Shown: positions 21,536 through 32,683 of the stretch, one piece after another | Layout: each line of letters starts with the position of its first letter | Position numbering within the stretch: the first letter of the stretch is position 1 | NCBI RefSeq assembly: GCF_000247695.1 | Contig: NW_004624865.1 | Location: 4,408,719 to 4,472,718, forward strand | Length of the DNA: 64,000 nt | DNA from: Heterocephalus glaber | Taxonomy: Eukaryota > Chordata > Mammalia > Rodentia > Bathyergidae | Direction of reading: 5' to 3' | Made by a program: the position numbers and the translations under genes | The notes under the pieces: model-generated | Seen by the model: only the letters and a program-made list of their open reading frames with translations | Told to the model about the DNA's origin: nothing | Databases searched by the model: none

Positions 21536-22043
21536 ATTCAACACCTTTCCGTTAAACACTGATGACTTGTCATGGCTCTTTTAATTCCCCATCGCATGGA
21601 CACATCATGAGGCCAGGACTGCACCTCACACGGTCTGTCCCAACGTGACCCGGGAAGGTTTCTTCATGGTGTCACCTCCTGTGCTACTCTGGGCGGCAGG
21701 AGGGCATAACGAATGATCTCAGAGGCCCCAGAGCTCTTGCTGTCTGGGTCAGGCAGCCAAGGGGGTGGCCGTGGGGTGCTCCTGCTGGGTCCCTGGTCAC
21801 ACCCCCAGGCTGGGTCCCTAGCCTGGCTGTGGACTCCATGACCCTTTCCAAGAACCCTGGCCCGAGGGTGTCAGAAGGTAACAGCCAATCAAAACCACCC
21901 AGAGACTTGCATCTGTCAGGAATTTGGGACTGGGTCTGAGAGAGAGCTCAGTTGGGATCCTGAAGTGGTTAAAATGTTTATATGTAAACCCCTGGGATGG
22001 AGAATTGGCCATCTGCCACCGTGAAGTACTTAATCTGGGACAA

Positions 22044-22044
<1 letters not shown>

Positions 22045-22076
<32 letters not shown>
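22045..22076 (+). repeat. (AC)16 microsatellite
   Basis: Thirty-two bases of pure AC. Confidence 0.97.
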
Positions 22077-22078
<2 letters not shown>

Positions 22079-23234
22079 AGTCACTGATACACAGACGCAG
22101 AATTTGGGGACAGAGACCCCACATTACGTGTCCAATCCCTTCAGAGCCAGAGCATGAAGGGCAGGGTGAAGGCTGTCTGCCTTGAAGAACTCTGTTCACC
22201 AGCATGCTACTCTGCAGGCTGATTTAAATAAAATTAAGTAACTTCCGGCACTGAGCAAAAAGATTATTGGGCCTTTTATCATCTCAGCTTCTCCTGGCAG
22301 AAGAGCCTTACAGAAGAACACACCAGTGTTCTGTATTTACTTCGTCACTGTCTTCCTTTGATGCCTGGTAAGCTCACTCCCAGCTGGTGCAGGAGAGACT
22401 TGGATGGCAAAAGATTGGCCATGATTGGGCTTTATGATCAAATGAGTTCCTGTGGAGCAGAAGCAGTGCTTCTCTCTGTGCTAGAAGCCACTGAGTGACA
22501 ATCACTACAGTCATGAGATAGCCAGAGGTCTTGGGAATAGCCCAGAAAACCCACCACCCATAGCCACCAGCCCCAAGGATTGGGATGTGGAGGCCATGGA
22601 GAGAGTCCAAGATGGCAGCCCACCTGGAAGCCAAGCCAAGCCCAAGGTTGTGAGAAGGCTCCTGGGTGCAAGGCTGCTCTCCCAGAACTGTCCTGAGGAA
22701 GGAGAGCAGGCGGGAGCACAGACGGGTTGCTCACAGGCAGGATGTTTGCTAAGGAGTGCCGGGGACCCTCCCGAGGGAGGGGCAGAGAAAGAAGGAAGGC
22801 CTGGGGACAGGTGTCAGGAGCTAAGTGACTGTCACAAGTGTCTGGCCAGCTGGCCACCTTTGTGTCTCCCTCCCCGGGCACAGGGCGATGTCACGCCCTT
22901 CGACTGGCTGGCTCTGCAGCTGAGGCGGACCCTGAAGGGGTGGCAGCCTTCCCAGCAACCAGGGAGCCACTGTGTCAGGCAAAGGGACATGTGGGTGGCC
23001 CATCACCCTGTCCCCCCAAGGTCACCCCTGCAGAAGTCAGAGCAGGAAGCAGCCAGAAGCAGCTACCGGATGTGGACGCCCACCTGCTCGTCCTCTTGTT
23101 AAAATGAGCATTGAAGGCCCTGAGGCCAAGATGGCCCTGTGTCTCGGTTCTGAACCCAGCTCCATAGGGACAGCAAAACAAAACCCGAAGCTCCACCAAT
23201 CAGAATCCAGCAGCTCAAGACTTCTGTTCTGACC

Positions 23235-23601
23235 AATCTGTGGACCTTTGACTTACAAACTCAATTTGTTCTCCAGGGCTGGTTGTAACTCAGGTTGGTC
23301 AATTGAGGGCTCAGGCTCCTCCACACAGCCTTCAAAGTCTCTCTCCTGTGCACAGACAGATCTCAGTGTCCTCAGAGAGACACTGGCCCAGGATTTCTCA
23401 CTTAACCCAGCACAGGAAAGGCTGTTGTAATAATGTTCCTTCAGAACTCTTTAAGGGTTAAATCTGTATCTGAGACCACCTGGAAGCACAAGCAGCTGGC
23501 ATTTAGGTTGTAACTCAAGGCTTTGTAAGTGAAAACTAAAATTCTGGTCATAACCCAAGTTGTATGTCAGGTCGGTCTTAACTTGAGGGTCCACTGTATT
23601 T
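23235..23601. mobile_element. Possible DNA-transposon remnant
   Basis: Repeated GTAACTCAAGG / GTTGTAACTCAGG motifs and an end reading GAGGGTCCACTGTATTT resemble termini of non-autonomous mammalian DNA transposons. I cannot assign a family. Confidence 0.35.
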
Positions 23602-23854
23602 CCTTTGTGCTGCTTCTCTGAACACCTTGTACAAGCTTTGCCCCCTCCTCTTGGCTGAGGGAGGCCCTCAACTGCCCACAGCCTGGTCGTGCCCTATTTG
23701 TGGACAGCTGAAGGCTCACAGGCCTGGGCCTCGGTTCACCCTTTACCACTCTGAGCCTGTGTCTGAGAAACACCTATGGGTGCCAGGCCTTCGCCTGCCA
23801 CTTGATGCAGGTGGTTCCTTCATAGTGTGGTCAGCCTGCTGTTCAGACACAGAA

Positions 23855-23998
23855 GCCGGGTGTGGTGGTGCACACCTGCAATCCCAGCACTCAGGAGGGA
23901 GGCTGAGGCAGGAGGATTGTTACAAGTTCAAGGCTATGCTGCGCTACACAGTGACTTCAAGGCCGGCCTGGACTACGTAGCAAGACCCTGTCTTAAGA
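23855..23998 (+). mobile_element. B1-type SINE
   Basis: Starts GCCGGGTGTGGTGGTGCAC, contains a small GGAGGGAGG duplication, and ends CTGTCTTAAGAAG. Confidence 0.9.
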
Positions 23999-24007
23999 AG
24001 CCAATAA

Positions 24008-24090
24008 AGCCGGGGATTTAGCTCAGTGGTTCTGCGGTCTGCCTCGAAAGTGCAAGTTCCCGAGTTCCATCTCCGGTACCAAAAAGAAAA
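24008..24090 (+). mobile_element. ID-type SINE with 13-base target duplication
   Basis: Flanked by perfect AAGAAGCCAATAA repeats at 23995-24007 and 24091-24103. The B box has decayed (GAGTTCCATCTCC). Confidence 0.95.
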
Positions 24091-24119
24091 AAGAAGCCAA
24101 TAATAAATACATAAACACT

Positions 24120-24200
24120 AGATTTGCCCCCAGATTCCCTGGCTGTGTGACCTTGGCAAAGTTTTTCTGGCTCAAATCTGAAACATCAGGAATAATAGTT
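24120..24200 (+). mobile_element. MIR remnant
   Basis: GGCTGTGTGACCTTGGCAAA is the MIR core in sense orientation. Confidence 0.6.
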
Positions 24201-24611
24201 ACGGGGGGAAGAGATTAGAAATTAACACGACAGAGGAGAAGGCCCCAGAGAAGCCCAGTGTAGGCCTGGCTTCCCCTGGTAACAGCTCACCTGCTGTGGA
24301 TGTTGTAACAGTCACTGTTCCAACCAGCAGGCCGGAAACTGCTGTTTTATGGCCCGCGGAAGGCCAGGTGCCGGGCACAGAACCCGGGAACTGACTTCCA
24401 GTCCTTTGGGGCTGCCGCACACAGCAGCTCCGGGGTCAGTGGCTCCCATTGCCTTCTCCTGGGGGCAGGGAAGACGGAACTGCATTATTCAGGGCTCTGG
24501 GTCCAACCTTGCCGCAGTCCATCTGGGCTCGGTTACTCTGAAGACCCTGGCCCCCGACAGTGTGTGTTGGAAATCAAGGAAGTGGCTACGCTGTGAGCAA
24601 GCATCACAGTT

Positions 24612-24655
24612 CACACACACACACACACGTGCACACACACACACACGCACACACG
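24612..24655 (+). repeat. Interrupted (CA)n microsatellite
   Basis: CA repeat interrupted by GTG and CG steps. Confidence 0.95.
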
Positions 24656-24737
24656 CAAAGCATACCTCAGTCTCACAATACACAATCCTAGAGATAACAT
24701 CAGCAAAACAGCAGAGGCGCAGAGTTTTAAAAAGCCT

Positions 24738-24842
24738 TGCCCAGTGGCTGAAGCCGGAGGATCGCTGTGAGTTCGAGGCCAGCCTCAGCTAAGCAGTGAG
24801 TTCCAAGCCAACCTGAACTGCAAAGTGAGACCCTGCCTCAAC
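24738..24842 (+). mobile_element. B1-type SINE, 5' truncated
   Basis: Body GGAGGATCGCTGTGAGTTCG to CCCTGCCTCAACAACAAC. Confidence 0.85.
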
Positions 24843-25074
24843 AACAACAACCAGAATAATATTAATAGCAATAAAATAAATAAGAAGAAATAAAAAACAA
24901 AGACTAAAACTCATCACTCAGGCGAGACGGGGCCATGTGTGGCTGGGTTGATCGATGACTGAGATCATCTTCGCCAGCCAAGTCTGGGGAGAGTGGGCAG
25001 AAGCAGAATATTTTTATTCCTGCAACCTAAAAATGCTGTTATAAACAGAACTGCGTGCAGATTCCAAGCAGCTG

Positions 25075-25165
25075 CCTTGTTTTACAGCTGAAGAAACCGA
25101 AGCCCAGGAGGATCGGAGGGTCGGGACCTTGGCAAAGACACACAGCATCTGCGACTGGCTGAGGA
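25075..25165 (-). mobile_element. MIR fragment
   Basis: TTTTACAGCTGAAGAAACCG then GGCAAAGACACACAGCATC fits antisense MIR. Confidence 0.55.
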
Positions 25166-25307
25166 CTCAGCCTGGCCCCAGGAGCTCCCCCGAAGGCCTG
25201 AAGGTGTCCCAAGCCATGGCAACCCTCCCTGGCGTCAGGCACAGTCCAAGCTGGCTCCCCAGCCCCTGCTATTTCTGGCTTTGCAAGCAGTGAAAAGAGG
25301 TGGAGCA

Positions 25308-25390
25308 ATTGGGAGGCTGAGGCAGGAGGATCACCACAAGCTTGAGGCCAGCACAGTGAGCGCAAGGCTAGCAGAGAGAGAGAGGAGAGA
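25308..25390 (+). mobile_element. B1-type SINE fragment
   Basis: GGGAGGCTGAGGCAGGAGGA with an internal deletion and a GAGAGA-rich end. Confidence 0.75.
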
Positions 25391-25940
25391 GAATCAAAAG
25401 TAACACAAAACACAGAGAGGAAACTGGTTTACCAAGCCTGCCACAATCTAACCACAAGTGGTGGCTAATGACAGACTGATTTTCTCGCTGTTCTCAGGTT
25501 GATTCTCCAAGAGCTTCAAGGAAGAAGGACAAGTCCGGCCCTCGCAGCTGACAGACACCAGACACCACCAGTCCGGGACCAAATTCCTGCGCTGATTAGC
25601 ACCCCAGGCCCCTGGGTCCCGGGTGACCTCATCTCTGATGACAGTCGCTGGCCATGTTTCCAAATAAGGTCAGGGTCCAGGCGCTGAGTCAGGGCTGCCG
25701 GCTGTGACGGGAAAGGCAGGTTCACACACAGCCTTCACGGACACCCTCTGCTTTGTGACTCCATCCGAGGGACAGACAGACGCGAGGCTGCAGAGCCTGA
25801 CAGTCACCGTGCACACAGGAGACAAAGTGGCACTAGAGATGGACGGCCAAAAAGTGGTCTGGTTCGTGACTAACCCACGTAGGCGTCCTCTACCTACTCG
25901 GCCCTGGCTGGGAAATGTGACACTGAATTGTGCACAAGAG

Positions 25941-26105
25941 CCAGCACGGTGGCCCACACCTGTGATCCCAGCCCTCAGGAGGCTGAGGCAGGGGGATCGG
26001 TGAGAGTTCAAAGCCAGCCTGGGGCCCATAGTGAGTTCAAGACCAGCCTGAACTAACTACATAGTGAGACCCCATCTCAAAACACCAAAACCAAATCCAA
26101 AACAA
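25941..26105 (+). mobile_element. B1-type SINE
   Basis: Full-length B1 with a clear internal quasi-duplication and a CATCTCAAAACACC end. Confidence 0.88.
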
Positions 26106-26768
26106 AGAAGAGAGTTAGCCAGTCAGTGAGTTTTGAGAAGCACTAGATTGCCAAAGCTATAATCCCATTGTCTGAGACAGAAATGTCCGAGGCTTTTGCA
26201 GAGAGCCAGCGGGGCTGGTGTGTAGCAAGTCCTCTCTTCAGCACAGAGTCCACTCCTGTTCACCTAGAGAAGACCTGGGGTCCTGCGGGTTCTGAAGGAA
26301 CGAAAATAACTTCCCACAGGGGCTCCCTGAGGAAGTAGGACTGCCCTGGGACAGGACAGGCTGGAGAAGACGGAGGGGGCTTCTCACCGTAACAGAGCAA
26401 GACCCTGCCCTGTCACCAGCCGGGCCGGGCCCACGTGGGCCTGCGGAGGGCGTACTGACCCCAGGCACGTTGCGAAGTCTGCACACCGTGTTTCTCAGGG
26501 TCCCCATGGCTGCAGGAGGTGGCTCCAGAGATGAACAGGAGTGGGCCCTGCAGCGCCAGCCTGGCTCAGAAATTCAGTTATAGCAGAACGATAAAGCTCC
26601 AGCCAGCTTCACAAGGAGAAGAAAATAATCCAGCATTTTCCACTACAGTTCTCTCTCTTCATGTGATGTTATTACAATACTGAAAAACTGCTCTGTATAA
26701 CTGAAGATAATCTTGTTAAAAGGAAAAACAAGACACTGAAAATTACCCCAGGGTCATGTTCATAGACA

Positions 26769-26897
26769 TATTTTTATTTTTGGTTTTTTGAGGCGGGGTC
26801 TCCCTGTACAGTCCAGACTGGCCTCAAACTCCCAGCAATCCTCCTGCCTCAGCCTCCCAAGTGCTGGGATCACAGGCATGCGCCACCGTGTCCAGCT
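26769..26897 (-). mobile_element. B1-type SINE
   Basis: A reversed B1 from TTTTTTGAGGCGGGGTCTCC to CGTGTCCAGCT. Confidence 0.88.
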
Positions 26898-28229
26898 CCC
26901 TCCCTGTTGATTTCACAGTGTCCCTTTGCCGTGTGGATTCTCTGAAGCTCCCGGGAATGGTGCCTGAGGTGTGACCCTCAGCTGCTATTACTACCGGGTG
27001 TCAGAGCAGCGCAAACAAGGAGGCCACTGTTTTGCAGAAGGGAAGGGGGCCAGGAGACTGAGGGAGGGAGGGTGGAGGGAAGGTGACACAGGAACACGTG
27101 TTGTGTCCTACACCTCTGCTGACTCCCCACGATGAGGAACGTGATCCTTCCGTGCTGAGGACATGTCCCAGCAATGGTCCAACAAGACCCGAACACACAG
27201 AGACCTGGGCAGCAGGGTCACTCTCGTCCTGTGGATCTTTTATTCCCAGGGATTTGTTGCCCACAGGAGCTGCAGGGAGGCCCACAGTAGGTCCGGGCTG
27301 GGTGGCAAGACCTGGCCTTTCCTCTCTGAGCTCCACCAGGAGGCAGAGGCAGGAGGCAGCTGTGGTGGGAGGGAGCAGGCAGGAGGGCAGACAAGGGCCA
27401 TGCCCCGCCCCCATGAGGGAGGAGTCTCTGGGCTGGAGGGCAGGTTTGGGAGTCAGCCGCACCCCAGGCCAGGCGTTTACCCTGCTGAGCGCTGCTGCTC
27501 CACCCCACCTGGGGGCGCCGGAGTGAGAGGACCCAGGAGGTGCCCAGCTCCATCCGCCCCTCACAGATGGTGCCTCGGTGGGAGCTGCTGCAGAGAGTAG
27601 CGAGGACGAGGGGATGACTGTGTTCAAAGCCAGGGGAGCCTCAGGCGGATTCACGGCAGCGTGGCTTTTACTGTCATGAATTTTGTTTCAACACTCACAA
27701 TTTTTTTCTATCACACCTCATATTTCAGCCACCAAGAGGCTTGAAAACCCCCAGGGAGGAAAGCATCCTAGTCAAGCCTGCTTTATTTTTGCGGACAGGA
27801 GAGCGGCAGTCATAGGTTCATTTCTGTGAACTCAGGGGTGTTGGGAAGAGAAATATTTGTTGCACTTTATCACCGCACTCGGACATGCTGACGGAGTTCT
27901 AGTCTTTGATGGATGCTGTCTATTTGATAGGCAAATAAATAATAAAAACAAGGGCATTGGGAGCCTTTCGACACATGGCATATCAAATATTCCACCTTGA
28001 GATGGCTCCGGGGCTGGCAGAAGGGCTTTCTGTGTGGCTTTGAACACAGCAGTTAGACAGGTCGTAAATGCTGTCACGGGCAGCAGGGGAGGGGAACACG
28101 CTGTTCTCCAGGGAAGCTGGTGCTTGGATCCTAATTAGAAAATGAGTTTGACATTCGAGGGGCCAACGTTTCATACCTTACCAAATGTTCTCATTTCCTT
28201 AGAGGTTCTTTTTCTAATAATTCTAAGTG

Positions 28230-28500
28230 TGATCCAGGCATGGTGGTGCACACCTGTGCTCCCAGCACTCCGGGAGGCTGAGGCAGGAGGCTTAAAAGTT
28301 CAAGCCTAGGGCTGGGGATTTAGCTCAGTGGTTCCAGCGCCTGCTTCGCAAGCACAAGGACCCGAGTTCAATCCCCAGTACCAAAAAAGAAAAAGTTCAA
28401 GCCTAGCAATTTAGCAGCTTAGTGAGACCCTATTTCAAAGTAAAACATAAAAAAAGAGTTAGGGATGTAGTTCAGTGAGAAGTGCCCAGAACAACACCAC
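28230..28500 (+). mobile_element. B1-dID composite SINE split by a younger ID
   Basis: B1 part 28233-28309, interrupted by the ID at 28310-28390, resuming at 28391 through a degraded ID half (GGGATGTAGTTCAGTGAG). Confidence 0.88.
28310..28390 (+). mobile_element. ID-type SINE nested in a composite
   Basis: Flanked by perfect 16-base AAAAGTTCAAGCCTAG duplications (28294-28309 and 28391-28406). A and B boxes are intact. Confidence 0.96.
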
Positions 28501-28734
28501 CCCCCGAAAAAAAAAACACACAAAAAAATTTTTTTAATTCTAAGAGTGGGCAGCAATTGATAAATATTAAGCTTTACCCAAAGAAGGAAAGAAGAAATCA
28601 GCCTTAGAAGACAAAGGAAATCTCTAGACAGAGTGAGGCTGAAAGGCTGGAGACCCTCTAGGATGACGTGTCAGCTTTTGGCAATCTAGGGTCTCAGTGA
28701 GTAGGCTGTATTCCTAAAGATTTGGGGGGGTGTT

Positions 28735-28870
28735 GCGATGGGTTTCACTGTGTAGTTTAGACTGGGCTTGAATCCACCACATAGCCCAGGCTGGCCTCAA
28801 AGTTGCAGCAATCCTCCTGCCTCAGTCTCCCGAGTGCTGGGTTTATAGGCATGCACCACCATGCCCAGCT
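28735..28870 (-). mobile_element. B1-type SINE
   Basis: A reversed B1 beginning with the diverged GCGATGGGTTTCACTGTG and ending ATGCCCAGCT. Confidence 0.85.
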
Positions 28871-29628
28871 CCTAAACATTTTTAAAAAATACATTCTTTA
28901 AAAATAAATGACCCACAATATCCAGCCAGCTATAGTTAGCACTGTAAAAAAAAAAAAAAAAAGCAAGATGTAGCTGCTTCTGTCCAAGTGGCCTGGCTCT
29001 GGAGGGCACTGTGTGGAGGCTGGGGACAAGGCGGACAGGGATGGGGGAGACGTCAGGACAGGGCGGGGACTTTGAAGCCAGTGTGGCTGGGAGGGGCTGC
29101 ATTGGACCTCAGTCCCTGCTTTGATCTCTCACTCCTTCCTCGGAAAATCACATCCCACTGTCTTCTGAGCTGGGTAACAGAGAGAGCCTGAGATTCAGAA
29201 CAAAGGTAAGGCTTCCTGTGCCAGGCCAGAGGTCTTTGAGATGACATTTTCTGGGGGTGTATTGTTCCTTATTCTCAAATTCTGCACTATTTTTTAAACA
29301 AGACCTTTACGGAGACATAACACTCATAGCATGGCTGTTTCCCCGTGCCCAGCGCAGAGATCTGGGGAGGCCCGGAATTGTATAAGCGCCACCACTGTCT
29401 AACTCCAGACTATTTTCAAGGCCCTCAAAAGAAACCCCACACCTATAGCAGCCAGCACCACACCCCTTCCTGGACTGTCCTCTGACCAGAAACAGCTGAC
29501 CCCAGCGCAGGTCCCCAGGGGGCTTCCTGTTCCACAGGACGTCAGTGGCGGCCTGAGGATGCGGACTGGAGTTCAAGTCACATCCGGAGGTGGTAGCAGG
29601 GATGAGAGAGTAGCTCTTTCCCTCTCTT

Positions 29629-29832
29629 TCTTTTTTTTTTTTCTACCTTTTCTCAGTACTACAGATTGAAACCAGGGCCTTCACACTGGCTACATCTCCA
29701 GCTCTTTCTCCATTTCTTATTTTGAGACAGGGTCTCACTCATTCACTAAGTTGCCCAAACTGGGCTCAAGCTTGCATCCTCCTGCCTCAGCCGTGCAGAA
29801 TGCCAGGATCACAGGCATGTGTGTCACCACAC
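29629..29832 (-). mobile_element. B1-dID composite SINE
   Basis: T-run, reversed ID (CAGTACTACAGATTGAAACC), then a reversed B1 (TTTTGAGACAGGGTCTCAC). Confidence 0.85.
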
Positions 29833-30112
29833 TCAATGGGAGCATCCTTCTGAGGCCCACAGCTCTGCCCTGCAGGGATCTGGGAGGGAGCGGATGAGGG
29901 TCTGGTCACCTGCAGGTGCTAGGGGATTTGTGGCACCATGGGTTTGGATTCAGAATTCTGATGGATTCTCACTTCTCCCAACACCTGCGGTGCAGAGGTT
30001 GGAACTCCTGAGGAACAGGGACCCTGCTGCCCAGCAGCTCTGGAAGATGGGAGCTCCAGACAGGAGTTAGAGAAAAGTGGACAACTTCGGATTTAAAGTC
30101 ACTCCGATTGTG

Positions 30113-30209
30113 GGGCCAGGGATGTAGCTCAGTGGCACTGTACCTGCCTGGCAAGTGCAAGGTTCTGAGTTTGATACCTGGTACCGAAAAATAAACAAAA
30201 ACAAAAAAT
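30113..30209 (+). mobile_element. ID-type SINE with 18-base target duplication
   Basis: Flanks AAAGTCACTCCGATTGTG (30095-30112) and AAAGTCACTCTGATTGTG (30210-30227) differ at one base, a CpG to TpG change. Confidence 0.95.
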
Positions 30210-30609
30210 AAAGTCACTCTGATTGTGAGCCCATCAGGTAGGGACCTAGACTCAGCACCTCTCAGCACCTGGCTTGAGCACAATTCTTCAGTCTCATTGC
30301 ACAGGCTAAGCATGAAAGGAGGCGACATTGGAAGGGTGACACACAGACACTTGGGCATCTGAAGCAGACCTCAGGTCTCATGCAGCCTGCACCTCGTGGC
30401 GGGAGACAGGGCGACAGTGTTTGCCTTCATCCAGCTGCAAGGATGCCCAGGGTACCAGGAGCTCTCTGAAGTCATGAGGTGAGGGAGGCATCACCACAGA
30501 CTCACTCTGGCTGGGGCCCAACCCACATGATGGCCCACAGCAGCCATCATGGGTGCTCTGACAGTGCTTGTGGTGGGGACATCCTGGTTTACCACATGAC
30601 TTGTCCTAC

Positions 30610-30611
<2 letters not shown>

Positions 30612-30654
<43 letters not shown>
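30612..30654 (+). repeat. (TG)n microsatellite, about 21 units
   Basis: Pure TG run that replaces the poly(T)/tail end of the antisense composite SINE immediately to its right. Confidence 0.97.
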
Positions 30655-30658
<4 letters not shown>

Positions 30659-30827
30659 GAACCCAGGGTCTTCATGCTGAGCTACATCCCTAGCCCTTTT
30701 TATTTTTTTATTTTGAGACAGGGTCTTGCTATGTTGCTAGGTTGCCCAGGCTGGGCTTGAACTTGAGATCCTTCTGCCTCAGCCTCCCAGAGTGCTGGGA
30801 TCACAAGCATGTACCACCATTCTTGGC
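30655..30827 (-). mobile_element. B1-dID composite SINE
   Basis: The reversed ID part starts ACTGAACCCAGGGTCTTC, followed by a reversed B1 to TTCTTGGCT. Confidence 0.85.
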
Positions 30828-30864
30828 TCTCTCTATTCAGTTTTAAGAATCAAGAATCAAGGAG

Positions 30865-30951
30865 AGGGCCGGGGATTTAGCTCAGTGGCACCATGCCTGC
30901 CTAACAAGTGCAATGTCCTGAGTTCGATCCCCGTCACTGGGGAAAAAAAAA
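30865..30951 (+). mobile_element. ID-type SINE with target duplication
   Basis: Flanked by AAGAATCAAGGAG at 30852-30864 and 30952-30964. The 3' end is altered (CCCCGTCACTGGGG). Confidence 0.92.
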
Positions 30952-30967
30952 AAGAATCAAGGAGGGA

Positions 30968-31030
30968 CACTGGAAGTTCCAGACCAGCCTGGGCTACACA
31001 GCATGACTCTGTCTCAAAAAACAAACCAAC
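30968..31030 (+). mobile_element. B1-type SINE 3' fragment
   Basis: AGACCAGCCTGGGCTACAC through CTGTCTCAAAAAAC; the 5' half is missing. Confidence 0.75.
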
Positions 31031-31031
31031 A

Positions 31032-31136
31032 GGGCCGGGGATTTAGCTTAGTGGTTCTACCACCTGCCTCGCAAGCGCAAGGTCCTGAGTTCGATCCCCA
31101 GTACCAATAAATAAATAAACAAACAAACAAATAAAA
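31032..31136 (+). mobile_element. ID-type SINE
   Basis: Near-consensus element with an (AAAT)(AAAC) tail, downstream of the B1 fragment. Confidence 0.93.
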
Positions 31137-32046
31137 TGTACATAGTAACACTCCCCTTCTATTCCCTACACAAGCCCTTTGTCACCCCTAAGCAGGTGGC
31201 TCCCTTTCTCCTTGGGGAAGAAGTCACCATTTCCATCCTGGAGCCCCTCGGGGGGCTGTACCAGGGCAGCCCTGAGCTCCACCGAGTTCACAGGGCACCA
31301 CTGCACACCCTTCCTGGTGGGCTGGCTCCAGGTTGCACAGGTATCTCAGCAGTGCTGCATTTTCAGTCCCTGACACTGAGCCCACTGGCCCTGGCCCGAG
31401 CTGCAGAAGAGGCCTCTTTATTTCCCTGCTGCACACTAAGGAGAAAGTCCTGTGGACCCAGGGGAAAGGGAATTCCACAAATGCCTTAGAGACAGGGAGA
31501 GGCCCCGGTGAGTCCCCGAGGAAGCCTCAGAGAGAGCAGGCGGCGGGAGAGGCCAGCAGGGTCCCTGGCCAGGGAGGACCTGACCTAAGCCCTCTTCTCA
31601 GGGAGCCGCAGGGCAAGGCGCAGGCCGGTCCGGTCCTCGCCTTCCTGACTCCAGTCTTCTCCAGTTCGTTCTCCATTTATTTGGAGTCAGGCTCTCGCTA
31701 TGTGGCCAGGCCGCCTATTTGCTACCGATTAACCTCTGTTGATTTGGGCCCAGGGTTGAGGTGGGAACCAGTCCTTCCCAAAGCCACTGCTTTTCTTCTC
31801 TTCAGTCACAGGAAACAGAGTCGGGAGTTGGAGTTTACTGTCAAAAAGTTGAAGACTGAGGCCACAGCTCCGGCGGGCAGACGGTGCCTATTCTGGGATC
31901 GGGGCCTCAGAGTCGCCCCCAACGGAAGCACAGGTGTTCCCTACAGCCCTGGTGGCACCAAGATAGACATCACCCAGGCTCCTGCCCATCAACGCCACTG
32001 TTAAGGGCCCTAGAGAAAAATCCCCTCGAGATGGCTGGGACTAATT

Positions 32047-32173
32047 GCAGGGTGCGCTGGTGCACACCTGGGATTCCAGCACTTGGGAGGCTGAGGCAGG
32101 AGAATCGCCACGGGTCTGAGTCTGAACTACCCAGCGAGATCCTGTCTCAAAAAACCAAAACAAACAAACAAAA
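32047..32173 (+). mobile_element. B1-type SINE
   Basis: Starts CAGGGTGCGCTGGTGCAC; short right half and a (CAAA)n tail. Confidence 0.85.
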
Positions 32174-32221
32174 AGATGGCTGAGACAAGAGGGAGGAGCA
32201 CAGGGACACTTCGGATGAGAC

Positions 32222-32300
32222 CCCAGGCCTGGAGGGTACGCAGTGCCGGAGCTCAGGCCTAGCAGCTGCAAGGTCCCGGGATTGTTCCCTGGTACCACAG
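32222..32300 (+). mobile_element. Degraded ID-type SINE
   Basis: Only a decayed B box (GGTCCCGGGATTGTTCCC) and GGTACCAC are recognisable. Confidence 0.4.
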
Positions 32301-32683
32301 GGGAAAACGTTAGACATGGAGATCAGAGCCCAGCACGGCATCATGGTGAGGAGTGAGTGTGGCCATTCCTGGGCAAACTCATCTCCAGTCCCGACCCAGA
32401 ACCTCCTGCTCTCGCTGTCTGTGGGGCACCCACTCATCCCAGCGTCAGAGCCTGGAGGGGGCTCACCGAGGAGTCTTCGGAGCTAGGCACTGTTCCTGCT
32501 GTTCGCCCGACAGCTCTCCACCCCGGACCCTCAGTCTAGGCTGGGAGGGCGAGGGCTGATCTATTTACCTTAGGGTTCTCCGAGGACCAGAGGGGGTGTG
32601 GGTAGCTGTTGGTCACTCGCGGGGTCAGCCCACCAGCACTTGGGACACGCCCTGCCACCCTAGCCCTATCTTGACATATACAC

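Larger units (their letters stand above)
12001..23234. other. Intergenic block 2
   Basis: No exon recognised. Unlisted stretches (about 12001-12534, 14620-16097, 16546-17399, 17601-18841, 19885-20300, 20728-21220, 21536-22044, 22077-23234) are unique GC-rich sequence. Frames of 100-180 codons occur on both strands without family resemblance. Confidence 0.6.
23602..32683. other. Intergenic block 3
   Basis: No exon recognised. Unlisted stretches (about 23602-23854, 24201-24611, 25391-25940, 26106-26768, 26898-28228, 28871-29628, 30228-30611, 31137-32046, 32301-32683) carry unique sequence. A short segment near 27565-27660 vaguely resembles the right arm of the mariner-derived repeats but is too diverged to call. 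Confidence 0.6.

Noticed and set aside
27001..27654. 217-codon open frame on - strand
   Set aside because: Proline/serine/leucine-rich translation of GC-rich DNA, overlapped by equally long frames on the other strand.
27565..27660. Third copy of the mariner-derived repeat
   Set aside because: A few shared words (GAGCTGCTGCAG, GATTCACGGCAG) suggest it, but no left arm or transposase motif is visible, so the match is too weak.
31333..32004. 223-codon open frame on + strand
   Set aside because: No domain or family resemblance and no splice or promoter context.
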